From: UBA1206 sp041672465
GTDB lineage: Bacteria > Bacillota > Clostridia > Oscillospirales > CAG-382
Direction of reading: 5' to 3'
DNA: 36,004 nucleotides
Assembly (NCBI GenBank): GCA_041672465.1
Contig: JBAYZO010000014.1
Span: 1-36,004, forward strand
A program made the translations under genes and the position numbers. The notes below the pieces were generated by a model, which worked only from the letters and a program-made list of their open reading frames with translations, did no database searches and was not told where the DNA came from. Shown piece by piece: positions 15,653-24,155 of the stretch (position 1 is its first letter; each line of letters opens with the position of its first letter).

Positions 15653-15692
15653 CAGTTTTCGTATAAAAATTAAATTTTTAATACTAAAAAAG

Positions 15693-16412
15693 TTATTCCA
15701 GAATATTTGACGTTATAAAGTCCACGCCCCATGACACCAGCCGCTCTGCGTCTTCTTTTTTGTCCACCGTCCAGCAGTTGACTTTAAAGCCCGCGCCGTG
15801 AATGACGGCGACGTCCCCCTCCTTAAGCCCGCCGAAGTAAATGTCAAGGTCAAGACCGTATTCCCGCATGGCGGCAAGGATTTTTTCATTGAACTCTGTC
15901 GTAAGATACTGGGCGGATTGGTCTGGCAGCAGCCCCCTTACTTTAATGAGGTTGTCAAGCGAAAACGAAATAAACGTAAGGTTTTCTAAGTACCCGGCCT
16001 TGACTATTCGGTTTATCATATCGGAAAGCACGCTTTCGCTGTATGACCCCTTTAGCTCAAGCACGCAGTGTTTTCCGTATCTCTTGCAGGTCGCGACATA
16101 TTCCTCAAGCGAGCAGAGCCGGAGGTCCGCCCTTGTTCTGTCGCCGTTTTTATCTTTAAGCTTAAGGTCGCGGAGGGTTTCAAAAGTGGTTTTTTCAGGG
16201 TAAAGGCAGTCTGTCCCCACCCTTTCGGTGTGGTCGTCGTGGAGGAGTATAAATTGTCCGTCGGCAGTTTTCCGCAAGTCGGTTTCAATTCCGTAATAAC
16301 TTCTGTTTGCCGCCGCGATAAAAGCGGCGTTGGTGTTTTCAAGCTCAATGGCCGAAAGCCCGCGGTGCGCGACCATTTTCACATTGTTTTTGGCGATTTT
16401 AATTGTGTCCAT
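15693..16412 (-). CDS. Glycerophosphodiester phosphodiesterase
   Basis: The 239-residue TIM-barrel enzyme cleaves glycerophosphodiesters to glycerol 3-phosphate and an alcohol. The signature AHRG (H16, R17), the metal ligands E43 and D45 in GIETDLR, and H58 in LLHDD are all present; the C-terminal VNCWTVDKKEDAERLVSWGVDFITSN is the usual end of the cytoplasmic UgpQ-like form. There is no signal peptide, so it acts inside the cell. It starts 38 bases after the phosphoglucomutase stop codon, so the two are probably cotranscribed. Lipid turnover or phosphate supply is a reasonable role. Confidence 0.92.
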   Translation of the reverse strand: MDTIKIAKNNVKMVAHRGLSAIELENTNAAFIAAANRSYYGIETDLRKTADGQFILLHDDHTERVGTDCLYPEKTTFETLRDLKLKDKNGDRTRADLRLCSLEEYVATCKRYGKHCVLELKGSYSESVLSDMINRIVKAGYLENLTFISFSLDNLIKVRGLLPDQSAQYLTTEFNEKILAAMREYGLDLDIYFGGLKEGDVAVIHGAGFKVNCWTVDKKEDAERLVSWGVDFITSNILE

Positions 16413-16449
16413 TTTTATGACCTTTCTTTTTCATTGTTTATAACAGATT

Positions 16450-18219
16450 TTAGTCGGCAAAAAGGGTAATAACCTGTTTTTTTATGCTGTCAAGCAAAAG
16501 CAAAGTTTCGGTTTTATCCTTCCCCGCCGCTCTTATATACGCCTTAACCTTCGGTTCGGTGCCGGAGGGGCGGAATATAACCGAAATATCTTTTGCTTTG
16601 TATAAGAGCATATTTGTCTTCGGCAGAGTGGTTTTTGTGATTTTTCCCGAAGATATGTCAAGCAATTCCCCGGACAAAAAGTCGCCGCTTTCGGTGACGG
16701 TTCGCCCCGCGAGGGAAGAGAGCGGGTTTTTCCTCAGATATTCCATTTTTTCAGCCATGGCCTCCATCGGGAGGGTCGCTTTTATATCCACCGATAAAGT
16801 GACTTCATCATGCCTGCCGTATAAAGAATAAATGTCGGAAAGAGACTCAAAAAGCGTTTTCCCCCTGCTCTTATAGTAAGCGGCGGCCTCCGACACCAAA
16901 AGAGATGCCGCGACGGCGTCTTTGTCCCGCGCGTACGTGCCGGAAAGAAAACCTTGGCTTTCCTCATACCCGAAGATGAAGCTATGCTCCCCGGTGGACT
17001 GATATTCGTTGATTTTCTCGCCGATATATTTAAAACCGGTGAGCACAGTGACGGGGGTCACGCCGTTAGCGCGGCAGATTTTATCAAACAACTCGGACGA
17101 AACGACAGACCGAATGGCGCAGGCGTTTGAGGGAAGAATCCCCGCGGCCTTTCGCGCCTTAATAATATAGTCTATAAGAATAGCTCCAATTTGGTTGCCG
17201 GTCAGCGGAATAAACGCTCCGCCGCCGTTTTTTACCGCGACGCCAAGCCTGTCGCCGTCGGGATCGGTGGCTAAAATCACGTCTGTTTTAAGGTTGTTTG
17301 CGCTTATATATTTTTCCGACTCGTAAAAACACTCTTTGTTTTCGGGGTTTGGGGAGGTCACGGTGGGGAAGTTGCCGTCGGGGGTTCTCTGGCTCGGCAC
17401 GACATGAAGATTTGAAACCCCCGCCCGGGCTAAAACCAGCGGAACAAGCATATGCCCCGCGCCGTGGAGAGGTGTGTAGACCAGCTCCAGACTGTCGCCG
17501 TGTTTTTTCAGCGCGTCTTTGTTTATTCCGCAGTCAAGCACTTTGCTGACATATTCGCCGTCAACCTCGCCGCTTATGATTTTTATTCCGCCGCTTTTTA
17601 CCGCCGAGATAAAGTTTTCTTCCTTAATATTTAATATATCATGGTTTTTCATCTCGTCGGTTATTTTTGACGCGTGCTCGGTTGAAACCTGCGCGCCGTC
17701 CGACCAGTACACCTTGTAGCCGTTATATTCCTTGGGGTTGTGAGAAGCGGTGATGTTTATCCCCGCGGCGCAGCCCAAAAAAATTACCGCGAAAGAAAGT
17801 TCGGGAGTGGGGCGGAGGGATTCAAACAAATAAGCCTTAATTCCCTCGTCCGCCAGTACCGCGGCCGCTTTTTCCGCGAAAAGGCGGGAATTGTTCCTGC
17901 TGTCATAGGCAATAACCACGCCACTCGCTTTGTTGCCGGAATCCTTAATAACTTTGGCTAGGCTTTTTGTAACCAGCTTTACGGTGTAAACATTCAGCCT
18001 TGAAATACCGGCCCCCATAAGTTGTCTCAGCCCCGCCGTGCCAAAGACGGGGGGAACGGCAAAGCGGGAGATTATCTCGTCCCGGCCGCCGCGTTTGGCG
18101 ATATCCGTTAGCTCGGCTTTGGTTTTGTCGTCGATATAATTGCTGCCCAGCCAGCGGTCGTATTCTTTTTTCCCCGGGAAGTCTGTTGCCAAGAAGTTCC
18201 CGGCAGTTGTTTTGTCCAT
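16450..18219 (-). CDS. Phosphoglucomutase / phosphomannomutase (alpha-D-phosphohexomutase)
   Basis: The 589-residue enzyme interconverts hexose 1- and 6-phosphates, probably glucose for cell-wall and polysaccharide precursors. All four domains show their motifs: ITASHNPKEYNG with the phosphoserine S159, the Mg2+ loop DPDGDRLGV, the sugar-binding GYEESQG, and the phosphate-binding RPSGTEPK near the C-terminus. The length matches the PgcA-type enzymes of Firmicutes. The frame could open at GTG 18225, but ATG 18219 lies 7 bases after GGGGG and is preferred. It is the first gene of a probable two-gene operon and is divergent from the ribosomal operon. Confidence 0.93.
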   Translation of the reverse strand: MDKTTAGNFLATDFPGKKEYDRWLGSNYIDDKTKAELTDIAKRGGRDEIISRFAVPPVFGTAGLRQLMGAGISRLNVYTVKLVTKSLAKVIKDSGNKASGVVIAYDSRNNSRLFAEKAAAVLADEGIKAYLFESLRPTPELSFAVIFLGCAAGINITASHNPKEYNGYKVYWSDGAQVSTEHASKITDEMKNHDILNIKEENFISAVKSGGIKIISGEVDGEYVSKVLDCGINKDALKKHGDSLELVYTPLHGAGHMLVPLVLARAGVSNLHVVPSQRTPDGNFPTVTSPNPENKECFYESEKYISANNLKTDVILATDPDGDRLGVAVKNGGGAFIPLTGNQIGAILIDYIIKARKAAGILPSNACAIRSVVSSELFDKICRANGVTPVTVLTGFKYIGEKINEYQSTGEHSFIFGYEESQGFLSGTYARDKDAVAASLLVSEAAAYYKSRGKTLFESLSDIYSLYGRHDEVTLSVDIKATLPMEAMAEKMEYLRKNPLSSLAGRTVTESGDFLSGELLDISSGKITKTTLPKTNMLLYKAKDISVIFRPSGTEPKVKAYIRAAGKDKTETLLLLDSIKKQVITLFAD

Positions 18220-18273
18220 AAGCACACCCCCGCAAATCCGCGGCGCTTTACGTTTTTTTAACTCTTAAAGCAG

Positions 18274-18301
18274 ATTATACCATGTTTTTTTGGATTGTAA
18301 A
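18274..18301 (-). promoter_or_regulatory. Promoter of the phosphoglucomutase gene
   Basis: On the minus strand TTTACA (18301-18296), a 16-base spacer and TATAAT (18279-18274) lie 55 bases before the start codon. It is divergent from the rpsJ promoter, with about 110 bases between the two -35 hexamers. Confidence 0.65.
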
Positions 18302-18412
18302 CTAAAAATCCAAAATAATATGTTGTTTTCTTAGCTTTTGGGGAAAGATATCGAATAAAACGGTTCGTTTACAGAATGTTTACATTTAAGGCGAGTTTTT
18401 TTTGAAAGTATC

Positions 18413-18441
18413 TTGACAAGAAAAAGTTTTTGTAGTAAACT
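18413..18441 (+). promoter_or_regulatory. Promoter of the S10-spc-alpha operon
   Basis: TTGACA (18413-18418), a 17-base spacer and TAAACT (18436-18441) lie 187 bases before the rpsJ ATG. It is the only strong promoter found ahead of the cluster; no other clear one was noticed inside it. Confidence 0.8.
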
Positions 18442-18476
18442 GGCTTTTGCTTGATGTGCGTTGAAACTATAGATTG

Positions 18477-18540
18477 CCGCCGACGGCGGGTAACTATGGC
18501 GGAGTATGTCCGACAATCGGGCGACGGGTCGGCGTTTTTT
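18477..18540 (+). promoter_or_regulatory. Structured rpsJ leader, possible attenuator
   Basis: The leader between promoter and rpsJ contains CGCCGAC (18478-18484), which pairs perfectly with GTCGGCG (18528-18534) just before TTTTTT, the layout of an intrinsic terminator. The same left arm also takes part in a local hairpin CCGCC-GAC-GGCGG (18477-18489). The two structures exclude each other, so a switch controlling readthrough into the ribosomal operon is possible. The pairing is read by eye only. Confidence 0.45.
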
Positions 18541-18628
18541 AAAGGGGGTTTCTGAAACACCCGAGAAGATGTCAGCACCCGGCCGTAAATTAAAAACACA
18601 TTTATTTTTAAGGAGGCAAAACACAAGT

Positions 18629-18940
18629 ATGGCAAATAAGGAAAGGATAAGGATAAGGCTTAAGGCTTACGACCACACCCTGATTGACCAAGCGGCGGAA
18701 AAAATCGTTGAGACCGCGAGGCGGAACGGGGCAGTCGTTTCGGGGCCGATACCGCTCCCCACAGACAAGGAGCTGGTGACAATCCTCCGCGCCGTCCATA
18801 AATATAAGGACGCCCGCGAGCAGTTTGAATACCGCACCCATAAGCGCCTTATCGACATTATCAGACCTTCCGCAAAAGCGGTGGACGCGCTTATGTCAAT
18901 CGAGCTCCCCGCCGGCGTGGATATAGAGATAAAGCTTTAG
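18629..18940 (+). CDS. rpsJ: 30S ribosomal protein S10 (NusE)
   Basis: The 103-residue product begins MANKERIRIRLKAYDHTLIDQAAEKIV and ends LPAGVDIEIKL, the standard S10 ends. S10 sits in the 30S head and also acts as NusE, joining NusB in antitermination. The frame stays open upstream to 18506, but that region is the structured leader; ATG 18629 has AAGGAGG 12 bases before it. It is the first gene of the operon; a 113-base gap follows before rplC, longer than most gaps in the cluster. Confidence 0.97.
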   Translation: MANKERIRIRLKAYDHTLIDQAAEKIVETARRNGAVVSGPIPLPTDKELVTILRAVHKYKDAREQFEYRTHKRLIDIIRPSAKAVDALMSIELPAGVDIEIKL

Positions 18941-19053
18941 TTCAGCAAATCGTTTATAAAATACAATCTCGAGTCATAAAGGCAAAATAAGGTCATGTTG
19001 GCGTGTTTTCGGCGGAATGCCGGCCAACCAATAACCGCAAGGAGGAAAACATT

Positions 19054-19683
19054 TTGAAAAAGGGACTTATCGGCAGAAAAATAGGAATGACCCAGATTTT
19101 TGACGACAAGGGCAATCTTATCCCCGTCACCGTTATAAACGCCGGACCCTGCGTTGTGGTTCAAAAGAAAACCGCCGCGAGGGAGGGCTATGACGCCGTA
19201 AAGCTTGGCTTTTCGGATATCGAAGAGAGAAAGCTCACAAAGCCCAAAAAGGGCGAATTTCTTAAAGCGGGCGTTTCGTTTAAAAAATATTTAAAAGAAT
19301 TCAGGCTTAATAACTCATCAGAACTCAGCGTGGGCGATACCCTCACGGCGGATATTTTTGCCAAGGGCGAAAAAGTCGACGTCACCGGGGTCACCAAGGG
19401 CAGGGGTTACAGCGGCGTCGTCAAGAGGTGGGGCAACCACATGCTCAGAATGTCTCACGGCGCGGGTCCCGTTCACCGCCACTCCGGTTCTCTGGGCGCC
19501 AACAGCTCCCCGAGCAGGATAATGAAAAACACAAAAATGGCCGGCCAATACGGCAACGAGCAGATCACGGTTCAAAATCTTGAGATTATTAAAATAGATC
19601 CGGAAAAAAACCTTATCGCGGTTAAAGGCGCTCTTCCCGGCTCACGCGGCGGTATTGTCTTCGTCCGCGACACGGTTAAATAA
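19054..19683 (+). CDS. rplC: 50S ribosomal protein L3
   Basis: The 209-residue protein starts with TTG: KKGLIGRKIGMTQIF follows directly, as in other L3 proteins, and AAGGAGG lies about 9 bases before the TTG. An in-frame ATG at 19003 has no such site and would add 17 foreign residues. L3 is an early 23S rRNA binder near the peptidyl transferase centre; its inward loop with HGAGPVHRHSGSLGANSSPSRIMKNTKMAG is present. The rare start may lower its translation (inference). Confidence 0.95.
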   Translation: MKKGLIGRKIGMTQIFDDKGNLIPVTVINAGPCVVVQKKTAAREGYDAVKLGFSDIEERKLTKPKKGEFLKAGVSFKKYLKEFRLNNSSELSVGDTLTADIFAKGEKVDVTGVTKGRGYSGVVKRWGNHMLRMSHGAGPVHRHSGSLGANSSPSRIMKNTKMAGQYGNEQITVQNLEIIKIDPEKNLIAVKGALPGSRGGIVFVRDTVK

Positions 19684-19699
19684 GGAGGAGGAGTAAGCA

Positions 19700-20323
19700 A
19701 TGCAAAGCATTAAAGTTTATAATATGAAAGGCGAAGAAGTCGAAACAATAAACATTTCGGACGAAATCTTCGCCGCCGAAATAAACAAACCCGCGCTCCA
19801 CGCGGTGGTCAAGGCCTATCTCTCAAACCAAAGGCAGGGCACTCAGTCAACCCTTACCAGAGCCGAGGTTTCCGGCGGCGGCAGAAAGCCATGGAGACAA
19901 AAAGGCACCGGCAGGGCGAGGCACGGCTCGATAAGATCCCCTCAGTGGACTCACGGCGGCGTGGCGTTCGGCCCGAAACCCAGAAAGTATAAGCTTTCCG
20001 TTAATAAAAAAATTAAGAGAACCGCGATGTTTTCGGCGCTTACGTCAAAGGTTTCCGAAGGCAGCTTTATTGTGGTGGATAACATCACGCTTGACGAATA
20101 CAAGACCAAAACTTTCATAGCGTTTCTTGAGGCTATCGGCGCGCTTGACAAGTCGCTCGTCGTCCTCGACAAGGTTGATGATAAAGTGATAAAATCCGCC
20201 GCCAATATCCCCGCGGTGACGACCATGCAGATAAACACCATAAATGTTTATGAGATTTTGCGCCACAATAAAATGGTCATAACCAAAGAAGCCCTTCTGA
20301 AGTTAGAGGAGGTTTACGCTTAA
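19700..20323 (+). CDS. rplD: 50S ribosomal protein L4
   Basis: The 207-residue protein shows the long loop that lines the peptide exit tunnel: GGGRKPWRQKGTGRARHG followed by SIRSPQWTHGGVAFGP. This loop is where macrolide resistance changes occur; no deviation is obvious. In gamma-proteobacteria L4 also represses its operon, but that mechanism is not general in Firmicutes. GGAGGAGG precedes the ATG. The stop codon overlaps the rplW start as TAATG, so the two are coupled. Confidence 0.97.
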   Translation: MQSIKVYNMKGEEVETINISDEIFAAEINKPALHAVVKAYLSNQRQGTQSTLTRAEVSGGGRKPWRQKGTGRARHGSIRSPQWTHGGVAFGPKPRKYKLSVNKKIKRTAMFSALTSKVSEGSFIVVDNITLDEYKTKTFIAFLEAIGALDKSLVVLDKVDDKVIKSAANIPAVTTMQINTINVYEILRHNKMVITKEALLKLEEVYA

Positions 20324-20616
20324 TGAAAACCGCACACGATGTTATTCTTAAACCGGTGATAACCGAAGCGGCGATAGCCGACATGCAGGATAAAAAATAT
20401 ACCTTCCGCGTGGCGAGGGACGCCAATAAAATTGAAATCGCCAAAGCGGTGGAGGAGATTTTTTCGGTTAAGGTCGATAAAGTCAACACAATCACCATGA
20501 AAGCGAAACCCAAAAGGGTACGGTATGTCAAGGGAATGACCTCTGAATGGAAAAAAGCGATAGTTAAGCTTTCGGCCGATTCAAAGAGCATTGAATTCTT
20601 TGACAGCCTTATGTAA
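20323..20616 (+). CDS. rplW: 50S ribosomal protein L23
   Basis: The 97-residue protein (AHDVILKPVITEAAIADMQDKKYTFRVARDANKIEI) binds 23S rRNA at the tunnel exit and is the docking site for trigger factor and SRP. The segment KVDKVNTITMKAKPKRVRYVKG is the usual extended loop. It overlaps the rplD stop by one base. Length and ends are typical of the family. Confidence 0.96.
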   Translation: MKTAHDVILKPVITEAAIADMQDKKYTFRVARDANKIEIAKAVEEIFSVKVDKVNTITMKAKPKRVRYVKGMTSEWKKAIVKLSADSKSIEFFDSLM

Positions 20617-20635
20617 ACCGGAAGGAGTTTGAAAA

Positions 20636-21466
20636 ATGCGAAATAAGACATATAAGCCGACAACTCCCTCAAGAAGAAACATGGTCACCCCTTCTTTTGG
20701 GGAAGTGACCAAAAAAACACCCGAAAAATCGCTGTTAACCGTGCTGAAAAAGAACGCCGGCCGCAATAACACGGGCAAAATAACCGTAAGGCATCACGGC
20801 GGCGGGAACAAAGTAAAATACCGTTTGGTTGACTTTAAGCGCAACGAAAAAGGCGAAAAGACAATTATCGGCATTGAATACGACCCGAACCGCACGGCGT
20901 TTATCGCTCTGGCGGAAAACAAAGACGGGGATAAAAGCTATATACTTGCTCCTCAGGGGCTTACCGACGGGGACGTGATTCACACCGGGGAAGACGCCGA
21001 CATCAAAGCCGGCAACGTGCTTCCGATAGCAAACATACCCGTGGGAACCGTTATCCACGCCATTGAGCTCTACCCCGGCAAGGGCGCCCAGCTCGTCCGC
21101 TCGGCGGGGGCTTCCGCCCAGCTTATGGCTAAAGAGGGCGGCATCGCCCAGATAAGGCTCCCCTCGGGGGAAGTCAGAATGGTCAGGGTTGAATGCAGGG
21201 CGGCAATAGGTCAGGTAGGCAACATTGAGCACGAAAACATTAAAATAGGCAAAGCGGGCAAATCAAGGCATTTAGGCATTCGCCCGTCGGTGAGAGGTTC
21301 GGTCATGAACCCTGTCGACCACCCGCACGGCGGCGGCGAGGGGCGTTCGCCCATCGGTCACCCCGGGCCTTTGACCCCGTGGGGCAAGCCGGCCTTGGGT
21401 TATAAGACAAGAAAGAAAAAGTCGCGCACCGACAAATTTATTGTCAAGCGCAGGAACGTCAAGTAG
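20636..21466 (+). CDS. rplB: 50S ribosomal protein L2
   Basis: The 276-residue protein has the most conserved L2 segment, VMNPVDHPHGGGEGRSPIGHPGPLTPWGKPALG, including the histidine that lies near the peptidyl transferase centre. N-terminal KTYKPTTPSRR and the basic C-terminus KKKSRTDKFIVKRR are also standard. L2 helps join the two subunits. AAGGAG lies about 10 bases before the ATG. No unusual insertions were seen. Confidence 0.97.
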   Translation: MRNKTYKPTTPSRRNMVTPSFGEVTKKTPEKSLLTVLKKNAGRNNTGKITVRHHGGGNKVKYRLVDFKRNEKGEKTIIGIEYDPNRTAFIALAENKDGDKSYILAPQGLTDGDVIHTGEDADIKAGNVLPIANIPVGTVIHAIELYPGKGAQLVRSAGASAQLMAKEGGIAQIRLPSGEVRMVRVECRAAIGQVGNIEHENIKIGKAGKSRHLGIRPSVRGSVMNPVDHPHGGGEGRSPIGHPGPLTPWGKPALGYKTRKKKSRTDKFIVKRRNVK

Positions 21467-21492
21467 GTCGGTATGGAGGGTAGATATTAATT

Positions 21493-21774
21493 ATGAGCAG
21501 AAGCGTTAAAAAAGGTCCGTTTGTCGAGAAAAAATTGTTTGACAGAATTACGGCTATGAATAAAAGCGGTGAGAAAAGGGTTATTAAGACCTGGTCGCGC
21601 GCTTCCACGATATTTCCCGATTTCGTCGGTCACACCATAGCGGTGCATGACGGGAAAAAGCACGTTCCCGTTTATGTGGTCGAGGACATGGTGGGGCATA
21701 AGCTTGGCGAATTCGCGCCAACAAGAGTTTTTAGGGGTCACGCGGGCTCCAAAACTGCCAGAAAAGGCAATTAA
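21493..21774 (+). CDS. rpsS: 30S ribosomal protein S19
   Basis: The 93-residue protein starts MSRSVKKGPFVEKKLFDRI and contains KTWSRASTIFPDFVGHTIAVHDGKKHVPVYV, the core that contacts 16S rRNA and the A-site tRNA in the 30S head, working with S13. GGAGGG lies about 12 bases before the ATG, a little far. The gene follows rplB by 26 bases, and a GGAGG site for rplV comes right after its stop. Confidence 0.97.
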   Translation: MSRSVKKGPFVEKKLFDRITAMNKSGEKRVIKTWSRASTIFPDFVGHTIAVHDGKKHVPVYVVEDMVGHKLGEFAPTRVFRGHAGSKTARKGN

Positions 21775-21796
21775 AGCAGGTTGAAAGGAGGCATTT

Positions 21797-22150
21797 ATGG
21801 TGGAACAAAAAGTTAGCAAAGCGCACCTCGTGCAGTTGCGCATGACCCCGAGAAAAGTCAAGCTTATTCTTGATCTGATTAGAAACAAGCCTGTCGCGCA
21901 GGCGAGCGCGATTATTAAAAATACCAATAAAATCGCTTGCGAGCCGGTAGGTAAGCTTTTGGCTTCCGCGGTCGCGAACGCCGAATTCAATCATGAGATG
22001 GATGTTGAAAAGTTATATGTCGCCGAATGCTTTGTAAACCCGGGGAAGCTTAAGTACATGAAACGCACGATGCCAAGGGCAAAGGGGAGCGCCAACCGCA
22101 TAATAAAGCGTACCTCGCATGTCACAATAGTGCTTAAGGAAAGGGTTTAG
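21797..22150 (+). CDS. rplV: 50S ribosomal protein L22
   Basis: The 117-residue protein begins MVEQKVSKAHLVQLRMTPRKVKLILDLIR and ends with TSHVTIVLKERV. Its long beta-hairpin, with NPGKLKYMKRTMPRAKGSANRI, reaches into the exit tunnel opposite L4 and is another macrolide-related site; nothing aberrant is seen. AAAGGAGG lies 6 bases before the ATG. It is 11 bases ahead of rpsC. Confidence 0.96.
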   Translation: MVEQKVSKAHLVQLRMTPRKVKLILDLIRNKPVAQASAIIKNTNKIACEPVGKLLASAVANAEFNHEMDVEKLYVAECFVNPGKLKYMKRTMPRAKGSANRIIKRTSHVTIVLKERV

Positions 22151-22160
22151 GAGGAAAACC

Positions 22161-22826
22161 ATGGGACAGAAAATACATCCGCACGGCTTACGCGTAGGAA
22201 TAATTAAAGATTGGGACAGCCGCTGGTTTGTCAAGGACGAACAGTTCAGCGAAACACTTCTCGCCGATTACGAACTCAGAAAGTTCCTTAAAAAACGGCT
22301 TAATCACGCGGGAGTTCCCAATATTGAAATAGAAAGAAGCGGCGAAAGGGTTCACCTTGTCATTCACACCGCGAAGCCCGGCATTATTATCGGCCGGGGC
22401 GGCTCTGAGATTGAAAAACTTAAAGTCGACGTGGAAAAGTTTATCGGCAAGCACTGCACCATTAACGTCGTCGAGATAAAACAGCCCGATACAAACGCTT
22501 TGCTGGTGGCGGAAAACATCGCCGCCCAGCTTGAAAAAAGAATTTCCTTCCGCCGCGCCATGAAACAGGCCATTTCAAAAGCCATACGGCTTAACGCCAA
22601 GGGCATAAAAGTTATGGTCAGCGGGCGGCTCGGGGGGGCTGAAATCGCGCGCAGCGAGCATTACCACGAGGGGACTATCCCGCTTCAGACGCTGAGGGCC
22701 GACATTGACTACGGCTTTGCCGAGGCTTCCACGACATACGGAAAAATCGGCGTAAAAGTCTGGATCTATAAAGGCGAGGTTCTTCCCGAAGTCAAGCGTT
22801 CAACCGCCGCGGAAGGGGGTAAATAA
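22161..22826 (+). CDS. rpsC: 30S ribosomal protein S3
   Basis: The 221-residue protein starts MGQKIHPHGLRVGIIKDWDSRW, has the type II KH domain with GIIIGRGGSEIEKLK (GxxG loop, about residues 74-88) and the C-terminal domain with GRLGGAEIARSEHYHEGTIPL. S3 lines the mRNA entry channel and contributes to helicase activity. AGGAGG precedes the ATG. It is closely followed by rplP, with a 3-base gap. Confidence 0.97.
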   Translation: MGQKIHPHGLRVGIIKDWDSRWFVKDEQFSETLLADYELRKFLKKRLNHAGVPNIEIERSGERVHLVIHTAKPGIIIGRGGSEIEKLKVDVEKFIGKHCTINVVEIKQPDTNALLVAENIAAQLEKRISFRRAMKQAISKAIRLNAKGIKVMVSGRLGGAEIARSEHYHEGTIPLQTLRADIDYGFAEASTTYGKIGVKVWIYKGEVLPEVKRSTAAEGGK

Positions 22827-22829
22827 ACT

Positions 22830-23249
22830 ATGTTAATGCCTAAAAGGGTTAAATACAGGCGCGTTCACCGCGGCCGCATGAAGGGGAAAGCGACCCGCGG
22901 AAACAAAATAACAAGCGGGCAGTACGGCCTTGTCGCCGTCGAGCCGTCATGGATAACCAGCAACCAGATCGAGGCGGCGCGTATCGCGATGACAAGATAT
23001 ATCAAAAGGGGCGGACAGGTCTGGATAAAAATCTTCCCCGATAAACCCGTCACCGAAAAGCCCGCTGAAACCCGAATGGGTTCGGGTAAAGGTTCCCCCG
23101 AATACTGGGTGGCCGTCGTCAAACCGGGCAGAGTGCTTTTTGAGATGGCCGGGATTACCGAAGAGCAGGCGCGCGAGGCCATGAGGCTCGCCAGCCATAA
23201 GCTCCCGGTAAAATGCAAGTTTGCCTTGAAGGCCGACCTTGAAAATTAG
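22830..23249 (+). CDS. rplP: 50S ribosomal protein L16
   Basis: The 139-residue protein contains MPKRVKYRRVHRGRMKGKATRG and ETRMGSGKGSPEYWVAVVKPGRVLFEM, the typical L16 regions near the A-site tRNA and 5S rRNA. Two ATG codons lie two codons apart (22830 and 22836); the purine-rich GGAAGGGGG upstream fits either, and clostridial L16 proteins commonly begin ML-x-PKRV, so I keep the first. Confidence 0.96.
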   Translation: MLMPKRVKYRRVHRGRMKGKATRGNKITSGQYGLVAVEPSWITSNQIEAARIAMTRYIKRGGQVWIKIFPDKPVTEKPAETRMGSGKGSPEYWVAVVKPGRVLFEMAGITEEQAREAMRLASHKLPVKCKFALKADLEN

Positions 23250-23262
23250 GAGGTAGACTTAA

Positions 23263-23463
23263 ATGACAATAAGCGATATCAGAGCGATGTCTTCCACCGA
23301 GCTCACAAAAAAGTTAAAAGAAGAAAAAGAAGAGCTTTTCAACCTGCGTTTTCAGCACTCCATAAACCAGCTTGACAACCCGATGAAACTTGCTGAAACC
23401 AAAAAGGAAATCGCTCGCATTCTTACCGTTCTCCGCGAAAAACAGTTAAGGGAAAACGCTTAG
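23263..23463 (+). CDS. rpmC: 50S ribosomal protein L29
   Basis: This 66-residue two-helix protein (TISDIRAMSSTELTKKLKEEKEELFNLRFQ, then LAETKKEIARILTVLREKQL) binds at the tunnel exit next to L23. AGGAGG lies 9 bases before the ATG. Length and sequence are ordinary for the family. Confidence 0.95.
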   Translation: MTISDIRAMSSTELTKKLKEEKEELFNLRFQHSINQLDNPMKLAETKKEIARILTVLREKQLRENA

Positions 23464-23486
23464 AGCGGAAAGGAGCTTAGTGTAAA

Positions 23487-23756
23487 ATGGAAAACAATAT
23501 TAATAAAAGAAATATCAGAAAAACCAAAATCGGCAAAGTCGTCAGCGATAAAATGGATAAGACCATCGTCGTCGCTTTTGAGGACAGCGTCATTCACCCG
23601 TTATACAAAAAAGTTGTCAGGCGCACCATTAAATTTAAGGCCCATGATGAAAATAACGAATGCGGCATAGGAGATAAAGTCCTTATAATGGAAACCCGCC
23701 CTTTGTCCAAGGAAAAGCGCTGGAGACTCGTTGAAATTCTTGAAAAGGCCAAGTAA
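23487..23756 (+). CDS. rpsQ: 30S ribosomal protein S17
   Basis: The 89-residue OB-fold protein contains RKTKIGKVVSDKMDKTIVVAFE and HPLYKKVVRRTIKFKAHDE, the usual 16S rRNA-binding strands, and ends KEKRWRLVEILEKAK. It is a primary assembly protein of the 30S body. AAAGGAG lies about 13 bases before the ATG. Confidence 0.96.
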   Translation: MENNINKRNIRKTKIGKVVSDKMDKTIVVAFEDSVIHPLYKKVVRRTIKFKAHDENNECGIGDKVLIMETRPLSKEKRWRLVEILEKAK

Positions 23757-23773
23757 CCTAAGGGAGGCACGAA

Positions 23774-24142
23774 ATGTTACAGCAAGAATCGTATCTTAAA
23801 GTTGCGGATAACACCGGCGCGAAAGAGCTTATGTGTATTCGCGTTTTGGGCGGAACCGGCAGAAGATACGCCGGAATCGGCGATATTATCGTCTGCACCG
23901 TCAAAAAAGCCATCCCCGGCGGCGCGGTCAAAAAGGGCGAGGTGGTAAGAGCAGTGGTGGTGAGAACCGTCAAGGGTCAGAGAAGAGCCGACGGCTCATA
24001 CGTTAAGTTTGACGAAAATGCCGCGGTGCTCTTAAAAGAAGACAACAGCCCGAGGGGCACCCGAATTTTTGGGCCGGTCGCGAGAGAGCTTCGCGAAAAG
24101 GACTATATGAAGATCCTTTCGCTTGCGCCCGAAGTAGTTTAA
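23774..24142 (+). CDS. rplN: 50S ribosomal protein L14
   Basis: The 122-residue protein starts MLQQESYLKVADNTGAKELMCIRVLGG, has the conserved FDENAAVLL and ends with RGTRIFGPVARELREKDYMKILSLAPEVV. It forms an intersubunit bridge and is the docking site of the silencing factor RsfS. AGGGAGG lies 8 bases before the ATG. Family length is 122, so it is complete. Confidence 0.97.
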   Translation: MLQQESYLKVADNTGAKELMCIRVLGGTGRRYAGIGDIIVCTVKKAIPGGAVKKGEVVRAVVVRTVKGQRRADGSYVKFDENAAVLLKEDNSPRGTRIFGPVARELREKDYMKILSLAPEVV

Positions 24143-24155
24143 CGGAGGTAAACCG

